Shown here: positions 6,611 to 16,286 of the stretch, one piece after another
How the letters are laid out: each line of letters begins with the position of its first letter
Position numbering within the stretch: the stretch's first letter is position 1
Assembly: GCF_004366635.1 (NCBI RefSeq)
Contig: NZ_SORN01000002.1
Location: forward strand, 248,001 to 312,000
Direction: 5' to 3'
Source of the DNA: Roseinatronobacter bogoriensis DSM 18756
GTDB taxonomy: Bacteria > Pseudomonadota > Alphaproteobacteria > Rhodobacterales > Rhodobacteraceae
Length of the DNA: 64,000 bases
The notes under the pieces: generated by a model
The model's input: only the letters and a program-made list of their open reading frames with translations
The model's database searches: none
What the model was told of the DNA's origin: nothing
Program-made: the position numbers and the translations under genes

Positions 6611-9093
6611 GCCGGGGTTCCCCTTAGATGATGTGGTGCCATGTATCGCAGGCGCAACGCATTGGACAACACACAGACCGAACTGAACGCCATTGCCCCG
6701 GCAGCCAGCATGGGCGACAGCATCAGGGCAAATGCAGGGTAAAGCACACCCGCAGCGACCGGAATCAAGGCAGTGTTATAGGCAAAGGCCCAGAACAGGT
6801 TCTGGCGAATGTTCTTCATGGTCTGGCGCGACACACCCAGTGCCGTAAGGACCGCCTCTGGCGCGCCAGAAATCAGCACCACATCTGCCGTCTCAACGGC
6901 AATATCGGTGCCGGTTCCAATAGCAATACCCACATCAGCTTCGGCAAGGGCGGGGGCATCGTTGATACCATCACCAACAAAAGCCAGCTTGGCACCATGC
7001 GCGCGCAAGCTCTGCAACGCATCAACTTTACCCTTGGGCATGACCTCGGCCACGATATGGTCTATTCCCAATTCCCGACCAATCGCGTCGGCGGCATCCT
7101 GCGCGTCACCTGAAATCATTGCCACATGCACGCCCTGCGCCTTGAGCGCGGAAATCATTTCTCGTGCGCCCTGTTTGGCCTTGTCTGCCACAGCCAGCAG
7201 CGCAACAAGCTGCCCGTCAACCGCCAGATACAGGGGGCTACGCCCTTGCTGCGCCAATTGTTTTGCCTGCCCCGCCAGCGGCGAGATATCCACACTCTCC
7301 TGCATCATCAGCCGCGCCGCGCCCAGAAGAACGGTCCGATCTGCAATGACGCCGCGAACCCCAAGCCCGGTCAGTGATTTGAAACCTTTGACTGCGGGCA
7401 GCGTCAGTGTTTTCTCTTCCGCCGCACCACGAATGGCGCGCGCGATGGGGTGTTCCGATGTCTGCTCCATCGCGGCAGCAAGACGAAGCGCTTCATCCGT
7501 GTCCCATTCACTGGTCGTCTCGATGTCTGTCAGGATCGGGCGTCCTTCGGTCAGGGTGCCAGTCTTGTCAAAGGCCACGATCTGCACCTTGTCCAGCAGT
7601 TGCAATGCCGTGCCTTTGCGAAACAGGACGCCCAATTCGGCAGCCCGCCCTGTCCCAACCATTACCGAAGTTGGCGTTGCAAGCCCCATCGCGCAGGGGC
7701 AGGCAATGATCAGAACAGAGACACCCGCAACCAGCGCAAAGGTCAGGTCAGGTCCGAACAACAACCAGACCAGCACAGTCATCGCAGCTATGCCAATGAC
7801 GACAGGGACAAAAACCATTGTCACCCGGTCAACCAACGCCTGAACAGGCAGCTTGGCACCCTGGGCGCTTTCGACCATGCGGATAATCTGTGACAGCATG
7901 GTTTTCGCGCCAGTATGCGTGACCTCCATGCGAAAGGCACCTGCCCCGTTAACTGTCCCACCAATCACTTCGGCCCCGGCATGTTTGGTCTCGGGGATCG
8001 GCTCTCCCGTGATCATGCTTTCATCGATCACGGCATCTTCAGAAACAAGAATACCATCGGCGGGTATGCGCTCTCCGGGACGGAGTTGTACGATATCGCC
8101 CGCGCGCAGGTCATCAATCGCAATCTCAATAACTGAGTCATCGCGGATCACGCGCGCGACGCGGGGTTGCATCCCCACAAGCCGCGCGATCGCGGCCCCG
8201 GTACGCCCCTTGGCACGCGCTTCCAGCCAGCGGCCCAGCAGGATGAGGGTCACGATCACGGCAGCCGCCTCGAAATAGACCGCGCGCGCTGTTTCAGGCA
8301 GGAGCGTCGGCATAAATGTCGCGACCACCGAATAGGCCCAGGCCGCCAGCGTGCCGATAGCCACAAGGCTGTTCATATCAGGCGCGCCCCGCATCAGTGC
8401 TGGCAGGCCGGTTGTGTAGAACCGCCGCCCAGGCCCGGCCAGTACGGCCGTTGTCAGCACGAATTGAACAATCCACAGGGTTTGCATACCGATCTGATGA
8501 TGCAGCCAGTGGTGAAAGGCCGGCACAACATGCCCGCCCATTTCCAGAATAAACACTGGCAAGGTCAGCCCCGCCGCAAGCAATAACGCTCTGCGCAAGG
8601 CCGCTGCCTCGGTGTTATGGCGGGTTTGCGGGTCCACGGGGGCTTGTCCATCATCCAGCAATGTAGCCGGATAACCTGCCTTCGTCGCAGCATCCACGAG
8701 CGCCGAGGCATCGCCCTGCCCTTCGATATGTTCGATCTGTGCGCGCCCTGTTGCCAGATTGACCGTGGCACGCAAGACCCCCGGGAGTGACTGCAAGGCG
8801 GTTTCGACGCGCGCAACGCAAGATGCACAAGTCATCCCGTCCAGCGACAGTTCAATTTGACCCGTGCGCAGCGGATAGCCCGCGCGCTGCATCTTGCGGC
8901 GCAAATCATCCATATCGACTGTGGGGTCAAGCAACACGCGGGCTTCATGGGTGGCCAGATTCACCGAAGGTTCGTGCACACCTGCAATGTCAGACAAGGC
9001 CGCTTCCGCACGTCGCACGCAGCCTGCGCAACTCAGGTTGCCCAGTGGCAATCTGCGTTCTTCGGTTTCCTGATTCTGAACCGTCATCAGCAT
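6607..9093 (-). CDS. copA: Cu(I)-exporting P1B-type ATPase
   Basis: An 828-aa copper/silver-translocating ATPase of the inner membrane. Two N-terminal heavy-metal-associated domains carry CAGC (residues about 22-25) and CASC (about 89-92). Then come the P1B core features: the actuator MITGEP, the membrane metal site IACPCAMGLATP, the phosphorylation site AFDKTGTLTEG, the SEHPIA motif and the hinge GDGINDAPAL. It pumps Cu(I) out of the cytoplasm. The frame extends to a TTG at 9156, but that TTG is the -35 box of the CueR-type promoter, so ATG 9093 (or 9087) is the real start. First gene of the copA-cueR operon. Confidence 0.95.
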   Translation of the reverse strand: MLMTVQNQETEERRLPLGNLSCAGCVRRAEAALSDIAGVHEPSVNLATHEARVLLDPTVDMDDLRRKMQRAGYPLRTGQIELSLDGMTCASCVARVETALQSLPGVLRATVNLATGRAQIEHIEGQGDASALVDAATKAGYPATLLDDGQAPVDPQTRHNTEAAALRRALLLAAGLTLPVFILEMGGHVVPAFHHWLHHQIGMQTLWIVQFVLTTAVLAGPGRRFYTTGLPALMRGAPDMNSLVAIGTLAAWAYSVVATFMPTLLPETARAVYFEAAAVIVTLILLGRWLEARAKGRTGAAIARLVGMQPRVARVIRDDSVIEIAIDDLRAGDIVQLRPGERIPADGILVSEDAVIDESMITGEPIPETKHAGAEVIGGTVNGAGAFRMEVTHTGAKTMLSQIIRMVESAQGAKLPVQALVDRVTMVFVPVVIGIAAMTVLVWLLFGPDLTFALVAGVSVLIIACPCAMGLATPTSVMVGTGRAAELGVLFRKGTALQLLDKVQIVAFDKTGTLTEGRPILTDIETTSEWDTDEALRLAAAMEQTSEHPIARAIRGAAEEKTLTLPAVKGFKSLTGLGVRGVIADRTVLLGAARLMMQESVDISPLAGQAKQLAQQGRSPLYLAVDGQLVALLAVADKAKQGAREMISALKAQGVHVAMISGDAQDAADAIGRELGIDHIVAEVMPKGKVDALQSLRAHGAKLAFVGDGINDAPALAEADVGIAIGTGTDIAVETADVVLISGAPEAVLTALGVSRQTMKNIRQNLFWAFAYNTALIPVAAGVLYPAFALMLSPMLAAGAMAFSSVCVLSNALRLRYMAPHHLRGTPA

Positions 9094-9130
9094 TTCTTGC
9101 CCCGTATCTTGTGACCTCTGCGTATCACAT

Positions 9131-9156
9131 GGCCCTTCCAGTTTGTGGAAGGTCAA
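9131..9156 (-). promoter_or_regulatory. CueR-type copper promoter/operator of copA
   Basis: On the minus strand TTGACC (9156-9151) overlaps the dyad CCTTCC-N7-GGAAGG (9134-9152), the classic MerR-family copper operator lying in the spacer of a 19-20-base promoter. A -10 element is poorly conserved (CATGTG or ATGTGA at about 9125-9131), as in other CueR promoters. It lies about 40 bases before the copA start. Confidence 0.85.
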
Positions 9157-9207
9157 GGGCGATCATATTCTTAATTTGAAAATAAATCTGCGCGTTATTG
9201 AACCGCG

Positions 9208-10752
9208 TTACAAATCAAGGCTCAATTGATCGGGATGCGCGGCCTTGCGGCGCGCGGCGCGTATCGCAGTCGTGCTGGAACGGTCCGTGTGGCGCGCACG
9301 GGAGGCATGTTTATGCGCCACAGCCTGCGCAATATCATGAAATCCTGCCTGTTTGCGCAAGCCCCATAGTGCATCGCGCGCCGCTGCGCCTGCTTTTGCG
9401 ACATCGACCACTGGCGGGGGGTAGCGTGTGTGCAGGCTGGCTGACCCTTCTGCCCATGTCCAGGGCGTATGCAGATGCGCGGCTGGCACATGTGCAAGCT
9501 CTGGCACCCATCTGCGGATAAACTTTCCATCCGGGTCCTGATCCATGCTTTGCTTGATGGGATTATAGATTCGGATTGTATTGATCCCGGTCGTGCCGGA
9601 CTGCATTTGAACTTGCGACCAGTGGATCCCAGGCTCGTAATCGGTGAACAGCCGCGCCAGCACGGGACCCGTCGCGCGCCAGTCCAGCCAAAGGTGATAG
9701 CTGGCAAAGGACATCAGCATGGCCCGCATCCGGAAATTCAGCCAGCCGGTCGCGCGCAGATAGCGCATGCAGGCATCGACAAAGGGCACGCCTGTCTCGC
9801 CAGTTTCCCAAGCGCGCAGCAGGTCGGCGTCAGGCATGCGCGGGCGTAAACCCTCATGCGCGGGGTGCAGGCAACGATGCTCGATTGCAGGTTCATCCTC
9901 AAGTTTCTGGATGAAGTGATCCCGCCATGCCAGCCGCTTGGCGAAGCTGTTCAGTGAAGCTTGCCAGTCGGATGCGGCTGGATGATTTTTGCGCGCAGTC
10001 ACACGCGCCTGTTCGACCTGCCGCAACGAAAGAACGCCAAGCGCAATATACGGCGACAGGCGCGAGCACGCCCGCTCTGCCGACAAGGGCGAGGACATCG
10101 CCGCACGGTAGCGCTCTCCCCGCACCGAGAGAAACGAGTCCAGCGCACGCTCGGCAGATGCCTTGCTCCCGTTCTGGCGGTGTGGACAGGGATCAGGGGT
10201 CAGGCGCAAAGCGCGTGCATCGGGCAAGCGTTCCAGACCCGGTGCATCTGGCACAACAGGGGCCAGCGCTGGTTGCGGGTCTGCGCTGGCGCGGCGCATG
10301 AAGGCATTGCGTTGCGCTTGCCATCCATCGCGCGAGCGAAGTCTGCGCACAACACCCGAGTGCGGCACTTCCTGCCAGTTCACCCCCGACGCGGCTGCCC
10401 AGGCCGCCACCCGCCTGTCACGCGCATAGGTCCAGCTATTGCCCGTTTCTTCGTGACTTATGATCCGCGTGATCCCATGTGCCTTACACAGCCGCGCCAA
10501 CTCAGTGACTGCATCGCCCATGCGTATCACAAGTGGCTGGCCCATTGCGGCCAGATCAGCGCGCAGGCTTTCCAAGGCCTCGGCAGTGAAGGCCCATTGA
10601 CGCGCAGATGTGTCAGGCAATGCCCAATAGTCCGGTTCGATTATATAAACAGGCAGCACATAGCTGCCCGCCAATGCCAGCGCAGGATGATCCGATACGC
10701 GCAAATCGCGTTTGAACCATAGCAAGACAACATCATGAGGCGCGGGTGACAT
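9208..10752 (-). CDS. Deoxyribodipyrimidine photolyase / cryptochrome family protein
   Basis: A 514-aa flavoprotein of the photolyase/cryptochrome superfamily. The N-terminal alpha/beta antenna domain starts VVLLWFKRDLRVSDHPALALA. The C-terminal helical FAD domain contains RLAWRDHFIQKLEDEP, TGWLNFRMRAMLMSFASYHLWLDWR and TGINTIRIYNPIKQSMDQDPDGKFIRRW. Photolyases split cyclobutane pyrimidine dimers in DNA with blue light; some homologues are light sensors, which sequence alone cannot settle. ATG 10752 is preferred to the ATG 36 bases upstream because the domain starts just after it. Fits a sun-exposed, possibly phototrophic bacterium. Confidence 0.9.
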   Translation of the reverse strand: MSPAPHDVVLLWFKRDLRVSDHPALALAGSYVLPVYIIEPDYWALPDTSARQWAFTAEALESLRADLAAMGQPLVIRMGDAVTELARLCKAHGITRIISHEETGNSWTYARDRRVAAWAAASGVNWQEVPHSGVVRRLRSRDGWQAQRNAFMRRASADPQPALAPVVPDAPGLERLPDARALRLTPDPCPHRQNGSKASAERALDSFLSVRGERYRAAMSSPLSAERACSRLSPYIALGVLSLRQVEQARVTARKNHPAASDWQASLNSFAKRLAWRDHFIQKLEDEPAIEHRCLHPAHEGLRPRMPDADLLRAWETGETGVPFVDACMRYLRATGWLNFRMRAMLMSFASYHLWLDWRATGPVLARLFTDYEPGIHWSQVQMQSGTTGINTIRIYNPIKQSMDQDPDGKFIRRWVPELAHVPAAHLHTPWTWAEGSASLHTRYPPPVVDVAKAGAAARDALWGLRKQAGFHDIAQAVAHKHASRARHTDRSSTTAIRAARRKAAHPDQLSLDL

Positions 10753-10828
10753 GGTGGTGAGACATAGCGCCTGCCAAGATACGGTCAAGCACTATGTTCT
10801 CTTAACGTTCTTGCGGATGTGATCCCGC

Positions 10829-12004
10829 TCAGACCCGTTCCAAGGCCAGCGCAATCCCTTGCCCGCCCCCGATGCACATTGTGACAAGCGCGCGTTTTCC
10901 ACCGATGCGCACTAATTCATGCAAAGCCTTGATAGTGATGATCGCGCCAGTTGCCCCTACCGGATGCCCAAGCGCAATGGCGCCGCCATTCGGGTTGACG
11001 CGGCTTGCATCCAGCCCCAGCGCCGCGCTGACGGCCAGGGCTTGCGCAGCAAATGCCTCATTCGACTCGATCACGTCAAAATCACTGACTGACGAACCGA
11101 TACGCGCACAAAGTGCCTCAACAGCCGGCACGGGGCCAATGCCCATGACCTCCGGGCGCACGCCCGCATGAGCATAGCCGACGATGCGCGCCAAGGGTTT
11201 CAGGCCAGCTTTCTCGGCCGCATCGGCACGTGCCAGAACCAGTGCCGCCGCGCCGTCATTTATGCCGCTGGCATTGCCCGCAGTGACAGTCCCGCCTTTC
11301 TCGAATGCCGGGCGCAGTCCTGCCAATGCGTCCAGCGTGGTGGCTTTGGGGTGTTCATCCGTGTCGAACACCACCTCACCCTTGCGGGTTTTCACGGTGA
11401 CAGGGGTAATCTGATCCTTAAAGCGTCCTTCCGCGATTGCCTGTGCAGCGCGGGTCTGGCTTTGCAGCGCGAATTCATCTTGCGCCTCGCGCGTGATGTC
11501 ATGCTCGCGCGCGACATTCTCAGCCGTGACGCCCATATGCCCGGTGCCAAACGGGCAGGTCAGTGCGCCCACCATCATGTCAACCGCACGTGTATCGCCC
11601 ATCTTGGTGCCAAACCGCGCGGATTGCAGGATATGGGGCGCGCGGCTCATGCTTTCGGCACCACCAACAAGGGCAAACCCGGCATCCCCAAGCATAAGCG
11701 CCTGCATCCCCGACACGACCGCCTGCACACCAGAGCCACACAGCCGGTTGACATTCATGGCGGGAACACTGTCCGGGACCCCTGCCCCCATTGCAGCGCG
11801 ACGCGACAGATACATGTCGGCGGGATCGGTGGCGATGACGGTGCCAAAGACCACATGGCCAATCTGGGCGGGCTCGACGCCAGACCGGGTCATTGCCTCG
11901 GATGCGACAATCCGGGCAAGCTCGATAGGTGTGACTGAGGCGAGAGCGCCGCCGAAACTGCCTATTGCAGTGCGCGCATTGCCCAAGATTACGATATCAT
12001 CCAT
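10829..12004 (-). CDS. Acetyl-CoA acetyltransferase (thiolase)
   Basis: A 391-aa thiolase. The nucleophilic Cys lies in NVNRLCGSGVQA, the catalytic His in NPNGGAIALGHPVGATGA, and the second Cys in TMCIGGGQGIAL; the ESNEAFAAQ loop is also present. It condenses two acetyl-CoA to acetoacetyl-CoA (polyhydroxybutyrate synthesis) or cleaves 3-ketoacyl-CoA; which direction dominates is not evident from context, since no phaB or other beta-oxidation gene is adjacent. GGAGAGG lies 7-13 bases before the ATG at 12004. Sequence length and motif spacing are typical of biosynthetic thiolases. Confidence 0.93.
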   Translation of the reverse strand: MDDIVILGNARTAIGSFGGALASVTPIELARIVASEAMTRSGVEPAQIGHVVFGTVIATDPADMYLSRRAAMGAGVPDSVPAMNVNRLCGSGVQAVVSGMQALMLGDAGFALVGGAESMSRAPHILQSARFGTKMGDTRAVDMMVGALTCPFGTGHMGVTAENVAREHDITREAQDEFALQSQTRAAQAIAEGRFKDQITPVTVKTRKGEVVFDTDEHPKATTLDALAGLRPAFEKGGTVTAGNASGINDGAAALVLARADAAEKAGLKPLARIVGYAHAGVRPEVMGIGPVPAVEALCARIGSSVSDFDVIESNEAFAAQALAVSAALGLDASRVNPNGGAIALGHPVGATGAIITIKALHELVRIGGKRALVTMCIGGGQGIALALERV

Positions 12005-12282
12005 AACAAATCCTCTCCCTGATATGTCACAACGCTAATACAGCCCGCCCCGCCAATCCAGCGCAACGCTGCGTTCATGACATGCAGAAATTTCTGCCGC
12101 CCCTCTGGGTATGGATGATCGACATTTGTTTCAGCAAAGTGGCCTAGAACATTGATGTCACGGTAGGGGGGCAGACGGTGGATAATTTCGACAAGCCGCG
12201 CAGTGTCGGGCCGCGGTGCGGCAATGCGCGGCGGGCTGAAGCCCTTAATTCCGCGCAGTTGGATGTCCGCGAAGTTCCACAC
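11989..12282 (-). CDS. Uncertain ORF, possible gene remnant
   Basis: A 97-codon frame from GTG 12282 that overlaps the thiolase start by 16 bases. The first two thirds have G/C-rich third positions and a protein-like composition (for example RLVEIIHRLPPYRDINVLGH), while the last part looks like untranslated leader containing the thiolase ribosome-binding site. No family is recognised and no good ribosome-binding site precedes the GTG. It may be the remains of a longer gene or simply chance. Confidence 0.25.
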   Translation of the reverse strand: MWNFADIQLRGIKGFSPPRIAAPRPDTARLVEIIHRLPPYRDINVLGHFAETNVDHPYPEGRQKFLHVMNAALRWIGGAGCISVVTYQGEDLLWMIS

Positions 12283-12339
12283 CGCTTAATGTCGGATCCA
12301 TGTTCACTCAGATCCAGACCGATTGCATCGCGCTGAGCG

Positions 12340-14583
12340 CTAGCCGCGATTGCGTTTCACCTTCTTTTTGGCCTTGGCCTTCCCTTTCGCCCCTTTGGAT
12401 ACGGCACGCCGCACAGGCCCCTTGCGCCCGCGTCGCCCGCTGCTTCGCGCTGGCGCTTCCCCCTCGACTTCCAGCAACTCCAGCGCCAACCCGCCTGTGA
12501 CAGGTTCCGCTTCGGCCAGCTTGACCTTGACACGTTGGCCCAGACCGATGCGGAAACCGGTTTTTTCGCCTTCTAGCGCTTGTGCCTCGGCGTCATGGCG
12601 GAAATACTCGTCACCAATAGACCGGATCGGTACCAACCCGTCTGCGCCAGTTTCATCCAGCTTCACAAACACCCCGAACCGCGCCACGCCCGAAATGCGG
12701 CCAGTGAATTCCGCGCCGACACGGTCAGCCAGATAGGCGGCAAGATAGCGGTCTGCCGTATCACGTTCCGCCGCCATAGAGCGGCGTTCGGCTTCGGATA
12801 TCTGTTTGGCCGTTTCCTCAAGATTTTCGATATCCCAAGGGCTTAGCCCGTCATCCCCCCATTTATGCGCAGATATGAGGCCACGATGCACAATCAGGTC
12901 GGCATAACGCCGGATGGGCGAGGTGAAATGCGCATATTCACGCAAGGCCAGCCCGAAGTGTCCGAAATTCTGCGGTGCGTAATAGGCCTGCGTCATCGAG
13001 CGCAATGTGGCCATGTTCATCAATTCGTCAAACTCGGTCCCTTCGGCCTGCGCCAGCAACTGGTTGAAATGCCGCGTCATCAGCACTTGTCCCTTTGCCA
13101 GCGCAAAGCCCGATTCCCGCGCCAATTCGCGCAGCGCTTCCATTTTTTCGGGGCTGGGTTCTTCATGCACACGATACAGCAGCGCCGACCCTTTCTCGCG
13201 CAGCGTCTCGGCTGCGGCGACATTGGCCAGCACCATGAATTCCTCAACCAAACGATGCGCGTCAAACCGTTCCTTGAAGGCCACGGATGTCACACGCCCC
13301 TCCTCAGACAGGACGATCTGGCGTTCTGGCAAGTCCAGATCCAGCGGCTGGCGGCGCTGACGCGCGCGGGTCAGCGCGCGATAGGCACCAAACAGGTCAG
13401 ACAACACCCCTGCAAGTGGCGCTGTCGCTTCATCCAGCGTGCCTTCATCTGCGGCCTGCGCCTGTTCATAGGTCAGTGACGCAACCGAACACATCATGGC
13501 GCGAAAAAACGCGTGACTGCGCTTGTTGCCTTGCGCATCAATCACCATGCGCAGCGCGATACAGGGGCGGTCCACCCCTTCATGCAGCGAACACAAATCC
13601 CCCGACAGGATGTCTGGCAGCATTGGCACCACACGGTCGGGAAAATAGGTGGAATTCCCGCGCCTGCGCGCTTCCCGGTCCAGTTCTGAATTGGGCCGGA
13701 CATAAGCCGCAACATCGGCAATCGCGACCCACAGGATATAGCCGCCCTCATTCTTCGGGTCGCTATCAGCCTCGGCCAGGATCGCGTCATCATGGTCGCG
13801 CGCATCCCAAGGGTCGATGGTCATGAGCGGCAGCGCACGCAAGTCGCGCCGCCCTTTTTCGGGGACTGGTCCCGCCTTGTCCGCCTCGGCCACTACCGCG
13901 TCGGGGAACGCATCGCGAATGCCATGCTGGTGAATGGCAATCAGCGACACCGCTTTTGGGGCAGTGGGATCGCCAAGCCGTTCCACCACTTTCGCGCGAC
14001 TAGGGCCAAATCGCCCCTTGGTCACAGGCTCGGCATGGACCAACTCGCCATCTTCTGCGCCGCCAGTCTCTGTCACACTCCAGAAACGATCCGCCCCTTT
14101 GTCGATCGGCACGATCCGCCCGCCCTGCGCCTCTTTGCGGAAAATACCCAAGATGCGGGTGGGGTTGGCCCCCAGCTTGCGGATCAGTTTGGCCTGATAA
14201 TCATAATCAGGGCCGCGAATTGCCTCCAGCTTGGCCAGCACGCGGTCACCCTGCCCCAATGCCGGATCACCCGGCTGCGTCAGGAACAGAATCACAGGGG
14301 CCGCGCCTTCACCACGCCACTCGACAGGGCGCGCGAACAGGTCGCCTTCGGCATCTGGCGCGTTGATTTCCAGTACTGTGACTGGCGGCAGCGCATTGCC
14401 GCCCCGCACGCTTCGATGGCGCGGGGCAAGCGTGCCCTCGGCCTCCAACTCGCGCAACATGACCTTCAGATCAATCTTTGCGCCGCCCTTTATGCCAAAC
14501 GCCTTGGCAATATCGCGCCGCGTTGCACCGGGGTTATCGGCCAGCCACAGGCGAATATCATTGATAGATGGAAGCTGTTTCAC
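12340..14583 (-). CDS. rnr: Ribonuclease R
   Basis: A 747-aa 3'-5' exoribonuclease of the RNB family that degrades structured RNA and takes part in tmRNA-linked quality control. Order: an N-terminal winged-helix segment (LPSINDIRLWLADNPGATRRDIAKAF), cold-shock-like domains, the RNB core with TIDPWDARDHDDAI (catalytic Asp cluster), a C-terminal S1 domain (GVARFGVFVKLDETGADGLV) and a very basic tail rich in Lys, Arg and Gly. The start is placed at GTG 14583, preceded by GAGGG; a TTG six codons upstream (14601) is the alternative. Monocistronic as far as can be seen. Confidence 0.94.
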   Translation of the reverse strand: MKQLPSINDIRLWLADNPGATRRDIAKAFGIKGGAKIDLKVMLRELEAEGTLAPRHRSVRGGNALPPVTVLEINAPDAEGDLFARPVEWRGEGAAPVILFLTQPGDPALGQGDRVLAKLEAIRGPDYDYQAKLIRKLGANPTRILGIFRKEAQGGRIVPIDKGADRFWSVTETGGAEDGELVHAEPVTKGRFGPSRAKVVERLGDPTAPKAVSLIAIHQHGIRDAFPDAVVAEADKAGPVPEKGRRDLRALPLMTIDPWDARDHDDAILAEADSDPKNEGGYILWVAIADVAAYVRPNSELDREARRRGNSTYFPDRVVPMLPDILSGDLCSLHEGVDRPCIALRMVIDAQGNKRSHAFFRAMMCSVASLTYEQAQAADEGTLDEATAPLAGVLSDLFGAYRALTRARQRRQPLDLDLPERQIVLSEEGRVTSVAFKERFDAHRLVEEFMVLANVAAAETLREKGSALLYRVHEEPSPEKMEALRELARESGFALAKGQVLMTRHFNQLLAQAEGTEFDELMNMATLRSMTQAYYAPQNFGHFGLALREYAHFTSPIRRYADLIVHRGLISAHKWGDDGLSPWDIENLEETAKQISEAERRSMAAERDTADRYLAAYLADRVGAEFTGRISGVARFGVFVKLDETGADGLVPIRSIGDEYFRHDAEAQALEGEKTGFRIGLGQRVKVKLAEAEPVTGGLALELLEVEGEAPARSSGRRGRKGPVRRAVSKGAKGKAKAKKKVKRNRG

Positions 14584-14718
14584 TTGAACGCCCTCGCGCA
14601 AGGCAGGCGCAAGGCCCGGATGTATGCTGGATAGTTAAGGCGGGACAGGCACAAGCCAGAAATTTCACGTATCATCGTGGTGCACTAGCACGCAAACCGC
14701 GCGGCGTCACCGCCCTTG

Positions 14719-15141
14719 TCACAGGGCCCGCACCATGTTGCGGTGCACAATGCCCGCGTCCAGAAATTCCGGCCCTTCTGCCACAAAGCCCAGATTTTCG
14801 TAAAATCCGATGGCATGGATTTGCGCGCCCAGTTTCGCATGCGTGACCCCATCGAGAGTACGCAATGCCTCAAGCGAGGCATTTATCAGTGCAATCCCAA
14901 TGCCTTGCCCGCGCCAGTCGTGCAAAACACAAACGCGCCCGATCTTGCCTGTATCACCCGCAACAAGAATGCGCGCACAGCCGACCGCTTGCCCGTCAAC
15001 CCGCGCCAAGAGATGCAAGGCCTCGCTATCGCGCCCGTCTACTTCTTCTGCTTCGGGGACATTCTGCTCTTCGATAAAGACGATCCGCCGCAGAGCGTGG
15101 CAAGTTGCCAGATCATCTGTCAAACTCACGTCGAGTTTCAT
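14719..15141 (-). CDS. GNAT-family N-acetyltransferase
   Basis: A 140-aa GNAT acetyltransferase similar to the ElaA type. The N-terminus has FIEEQNVPEAEEVDGRD; the acetyl-CoA binding motif A region reads IGRVCVLHDWRGQGIGIALI, and HAKLGAQIHAIGFYENLGF is the usual motif B. Substrate unknown. Its ATG overlaps the dapE stop by four bases (ATGA), so it is the last gene of the SGNH-hypothetical-dapE-GNAT operon. Confidence 0.88.
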   Translation of the reverse strand: MKLDVSLTDDLATCHALRRIVFIEEQNVPEAEEVDGRDSEALHLLARVDGQAVGCARILVAGDTGKIGRVCVLHDWRGQGIGIALINASLEALRTLDGVTHAKLGAQIHAIGFYENLGFVAEGPEFLDAGIVHRNMVRAL

Positions 15142-16286
15142 GTAAAATAATCCTGCAGAATGCGCGAATATACCGCTTTAAGCTGATGTATTTGTTCTAT
15201 TTCTGCAAATTCATCAACCTGATGCATGGATGTGCCGACCAGCCCGAATTCCACCACAGGGCAATGGTCCTTTACAAAGCGCGCATCCGATGTGCCCCCC
15301 GATGTCGACAGCACTGGCGCGACCCCGCATTCGGCCTGCACGGCAGAAGCGACCAGATCAGACAGAGGGCCGGGTGGTGTCAGAAAACTCTCGCCCGAGA
15401 TATGCACCTCAAGATCTAGCAATACACCGCTGTCTTTGCTTGCTTTTTTTGCCTCCACCTTCAGCCATTCGGAGAGGGATGCCCCGGAATGCAGATCATT
15501 GAACCGAATATTCAATGTCGCGCGTGCCGTGGCGGGGATCACATTCGAGGCCGGATTGCCCACATCAATTGTGGTCAGTGCCAGCGTCGAAGGGTCAAAA
15601 TGTTCGGTGCCCTTGTCCAGTTCATGCTGTGCCAGCCTGTCAAGATAGCCCACCAGCACCGGCAACGGGTTGCGCGCGCGGTGCGGATAGGCCGCATGGC
15701 CCTGCTTTCCCCGTGCTGTGACATGGGCTGTCATGGACCCGCGCCGCCCGATCTTGATCATCTCGCCCATCGTCTCCGGGCAGGTCGGCTCGCCAACAAT
15801 ACAGGCACTCATGGCCTCGCCCTGTGCTGCCATCCAGTCAAGAATTGCTATGGTGCCATCGCGCCCCGGCCCCTCTTCATCGCCGGTAATGGTCAGAATC
15901 ACCGCGCCATCCGGGGGAGTATTACGCACAAAATCAACGGCCGCCGCTGCAAATGCAGCAACGCCGGATTTCATATCGCAGGCCCCGCGCCCCCAGATCC
16001 GGCCCTCTGCACGCTCTGCCCCGAAAGGTGCGCGCGTCCAGTCATCGGGGTTGCCCAGCGGCACCACATCTGTATGACCATTGAAACCAAAGGTCCTTGG
16101 GTTGCCCTTGCTGCCCCAGCGCGCAAACAGATTGGGCGTGCCGTTGCGGTCAACCCTTGTGCAGTCAAAGCCTGCATCGGAAAGCAGCGCTTCAAGCACC
16201 ACCAGCGCGCCCCCTTCTTCCGGTGTCACTGAAGGGCAGCGGATCAGTTCGGCTGTCAGGTCCACCGGGCAGACAGGTTCAGTCAT
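15138..16286 (-). CDS. dapE: Succinyl-diaminopimelate desuccinylase
   Basis: A 382-aa M20 metallopeptidase hydrolysing N-succinyl-LL-2,6-diaminopimelate in lysine and peptidoglycan-precursor synthesis. Zinc-site motifs: FGFNGHTDVVPLG, WGRGACDMKSGVAA and LTITGDEEGPGRDGT, then ACIVGEPT and the C-terminal VEFGLVGTSMHQVDE, in the order typical of DapE. ATG 16286 is preferred to the upstream in-frame ATG at 16298; the last eight bases of the preceding gene overlap this start, indicating coupling. Confidence 0.95.
   Translation of the reverse strand: MTEPVCPVDLTAELIRCPSVTPEEGGALVVLEALLSDAGFDCTRVDRNGTPNLFARWGSKGNPRTFGFNGHTDVVPLGNPDDWTRAPFGAERAEGRIWGRGACDMKSGVAAFAAAAVDFVRNTPPDGAVILTITGDEEGPGRDGTIAILDWMAAQGEAMSACIVGEPTCPETMGEMIKIGRRGSMTAHVTARGKQGHAAYPHRARNPLPVLVGYLDRLAQHELDKGTEHFDPSTLALTTIDVGNPASNVIPATARATLNIRFNDLHSGASLSEWLKVEAKKASKDSGVLLDLEVHISGESFLTPPGPLSDLVASAVQAECGVAPVLSTSGGTSDARFVKDHCPVVEFGLVGTSMHQVDEFAEIEQIHQLKAVYSRILQDYFT

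Noticed and set aside
9179..9210. CGCGTTA direct repeat downstream of the photolyase
   Set aside because: Two 7-base copies only; within chance expectation in an intergenic stretch.
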